Made by a program: the position numbers and the translations under genes. The notes beneath the pieces are model-generated. The model was not told where the DNA came from. It saw nothing but the letters and a program-made list of their open reading frames with translations, and searched no databases. From an uncultured Carboxylicivirga sp. (lineage in GTDB: Bacteria > Bacteroidota > Bacteroidia > Bacteroidales > Marinilabiliaceae), in contig CANNEA010000002.1 of NCBI GenBank assembly GCA_947503525.1, forward strand, positions 248,001-312,000: a stretch of 64,000 nt of DNA, written 5' to 3'. Of this stretch, positions 62,646 to 64,000 are shown piece after piece (position 1 is the stretch's first letter; every line of letters starts with the position of its first letter).

Positions 62646-63641
62646 TTAAATTGCAATTACTATAAGACCAATCATTAAGCAAAACACACCTGAAAATAAG
62701 ATGGCAAAGACTTTTCGACTTGCTCCTTTCCATTCACCAGCAAGTATACCAGCAATATTCCCAAATAGTATGGATAGAGTTTGCATGGTTGCCCAACCTA
62801 CTGATGAGCCTAGTTCACCTAAACTAATACTTCCCATGCCGTAAAACATAATGCTTAAATACCATATAACACCAGCAAATATTGGAAAAATCATATAATT
62901 CACCTTGCCCTGATAATTATTATAGGTGTTATTCTTACGAAGCAGGTATATGCAATATATGGCATTTGCAATAAACCCACCAGTCAAGGTAATACTCCAA
63001 ACCGGATTTGCCGAATTTAGTAATGACGCTCCCATTTGTACAGCTTCATTTTGAATGGGCTTACCAAAAACGAAAGCGAAATTTATCATTGGCCCGAATA
63101 CTCCAGCTAATAAACAGACTATTAATCCAATCACAAAGGTCTTTTTCGCGGCTGGCGAACCTGAATTTTCATTCGTTGCCTTTTTATTACCTGCTATCGA
63201 AACGATTGCAATTCCAATCAAAATAATTAATACACCAAGTATTATTTTTAGTCCAGTCGGACTAAGTAATTCTTCCGGATTGTTAATTGCCATTGGCATA
63301 ATTGTACCCACAGCATTAATCAAGCCCAGCATGATTGGTAAGCTTAAGGATATACCCAATAAGTCGATCCCTTTACCAAACATGATGGCACCAATTCCCC
63401 ATATTACTCCAAATAAAGCGATTAATAATAAGTTACCAGGTTGAGCCTTATATATACTTAGTAAATCGGGAACGGTTGTAAATGCAATTAACCAAGGTGC
63501 TATAAGTAAAGCCACTACACTCCAGACTAACCAATTATTTTCCCATTGCCAGCCTTTTGCAAATTTGAAAGGAATGGCAAATGTACCTGCCGCAAATCCC
63601 GCTATTACAACAAACAATAATCCTAATACAGTACTATCCAT
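62646..63641 (-). CDS. RhaT-family sugar/proton symporter
   Basis: The 331-residue protein has ten hydrophobic helices in two halves and resembles the L-rhamnose/H+ symporter RhaT (PF06379). Typical stretches are G-T-F-A-I-P-F-K-F-A-K-G-W-x-W-E-N-x-W, F-G-V-I-W-G-I-G and G-M-G-S-I-S-L-G-x-L-G-x-S-V-G-W. Rhamnose is the family substrate, but no rhamnose isomerase, kinase or aldolase is visible, so the real sugar may differ. Its start overlaps the cupin gene by 8 nt, so the two are coupled. Confidence 0.9.
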   Translation of the reverse strand: MDSTVLGLLFVVIAGFAAGTFAIPFKFAKGWQWENNWLVWSVVALLIAPWLIAFTTVPDLLSIYKAQPGNLLLIALFGVIWGIGAIMFGKGIDLLGISLSLPIMLGLINAVGTIMPMAINNPEELLSPTGLKIILGVLIILIGIAIVSIAGNKKATNENSGSPAAKKTFVIGLIVCLLAGVFGPMINFAFVFGKPIQNEAVQMGASLLNSANPVWSITLTGGFIANAIYCIYLLRKNNTYNNYQGKVNYMIFPIFAGVIWYLSIMFYGMGSISLGELGSSVGWATMQTLSILFGNIAGILAGEWKGASRKVFAILFSGVFCLMIGLIVIAI

Positions 63642-64000
63642 TCCACTTCTCCTTTTGAATTGCTTTTACCCTATCATGCAAATCCCTGGTTTGTGCCTCT
63701 GAGAAATTATAAAACTCATAATCTCCAAGATGTGTATTGTCTTTCTCAACAATAAGCACAAAAGCATCTCTGGATAAGACAATACTGTGCCACATTAATG
63801 CAGGAATATTATAGGTAATGTTAGCCTGCATATCCTTAATGTCATATTCTATGGCATCATCATTAATTGTTGCTCCAATTAGTATTGCTTTTCCTTTTAA
63901 TAAAACAAAAGCCTCATCCGTTTTATAATGAATATCCAATCTTGAAATATTATCAATTTTTGAACTTTCATCGTAATTAAGTTGGGCGACTTGCCATCCA
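63634..64000 (-). CDS. Cupin-fold protein, 5' end beyond the window
   Basis: The frame is open to the window edge (122 codons seen), so the true start lies beyond 64000. It contains a single cupin barrel: H-Y-K-T-D-E-A-F-V-L-L-K-G-K-A with a His and an acidic metal-ligand pair, then N-I-P-A-L-M-W-H-S-I with the second-motif His. The final helix is charged. The product is translated together with the RhaT-family transporter (8-nt overlap). A sugar-binding, isomerising or sensing role for the transported compound is likely but unproven. Confidence 0.78.
   Translation of the reverse strand, partial: GWQVAQLNYDESSKIDNISRLDIHYKTDEAFVLLKGKAILIGATINDDAIEYDIKDMQANITYNIPALMWHSIVLSRDAFVLIVEKDNTHLGDYEFYNFSEAQTRDLHDRVKAIQKEKWNG

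Noticed and set aside
1-64000. CRISPR array, tRNA or rRNA genes, intact insertion sequence
   Set aside because: No regular spacer-repeat array (the 21-nt array has no spacers), no cloverleaf or rRNA stretch and no intact transposase were seen when reading both strands; a dedicated tRNA scan was not run.

Overview
This is an AT-rich stretch of a chromosome from a Bacteroidota bacterium, most likely a marine or sediment Bacteroidia/Marinilabiliales-type organism. The phylum call rests on type IX secretion C-terminal sorting domains (three proteins), TAnnTTTG-type -7 promoter elements instead of E. coli -10 boxes, a SusC-like TonB receptor, LytS/LytTR two-component pairs, an ECF sigma/anti-sigma pair and the lack of strong Shine-Dalgarno sites. 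The order-level placement is inference. I see no rRNA, tRNA, CRISPR array, prophage or intact insertion sequence.

Layout. 1-5183 (minus): a tight six-gene operon, read from high to low coordinates, of VTC polyphosphate-polymerase domain, DUF4956 membrane protein, DUF2490 outer-membrane protein, CotH-kinase lipoprotein, LytS-type kinase and LytTR regulator (cut by the window edge). 5403-13586: mostly single genes, including a double-DUF1566 lipoprotein, DUF1697, DAHP synthase, an MBOAT/SGNH O-acyl-transfer pair, branched-chain aminotransferase, a TauE exporter and a TatD hydrolase. 13801-16424 (minus): an ABC transporter/GntR/exported GIN-like operon with a visible promoter and a candidate operator. 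16719-19368: a hydrolase and typA. 19511-19689: the relic of a secreted glutathione peroxidase. 19800-28565 (mostly plus): an unknown 121-residue protein overlapping a TPR histidine kinase, an NrfJ-like/OB-fold lipoprotein, an unknown acidic-tailed protein, a second LytS/LytTR pair and a BspA-like leucine-rich-repeat T9SS cargo.

28611-29311 is a gene-poor stretch packed with inverted repeats. It is followed by a TonB-dependent receptor (minus), an esterase with two small secreted proteins, and modABC for molybdate uptake. 37137-37304 is a degenerate tandem array with an exact 21-nt period, just upstream of an ECF sigma / anti-sigma / exported beta-helix operon. Then come DUF1801, a probable LAS-type peptidase, a Cys-rich mini-protein and a 2503-residue secreted M4 metalloprotease with a long tail of PKD, CUB, ASH and GATase-like modules.

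49260-64000 carries a 39-residue membrane microprotein, a MOSC protein, a TolC/membrane-fusion pair with no pump beside it, YfhO, glycyl-tRNA synthetase, a second T9SS cargo with YD-like repeats, an NYN-LOTUS RNA-binding protein, a nitrilase, a RhaT-family transporter and a cupin cut by the window end.

Themes. Cell-surface biology dominates: T9SS cargo, lipoproteins, O-acylation and envelope sensing. Two unrelated regulatory circuits (GntR-ABC and ECF sigma/anti-sigma) each end in an exported GIN/beta-helix-like protein. The most promising under-described system is the VTC-DUF4956-DUF2490-CotH-LytS/LytTR operon, which would link inorganic polyphosphate and extracytoplasmic protein phosphorylation to a dedicated two-component system.
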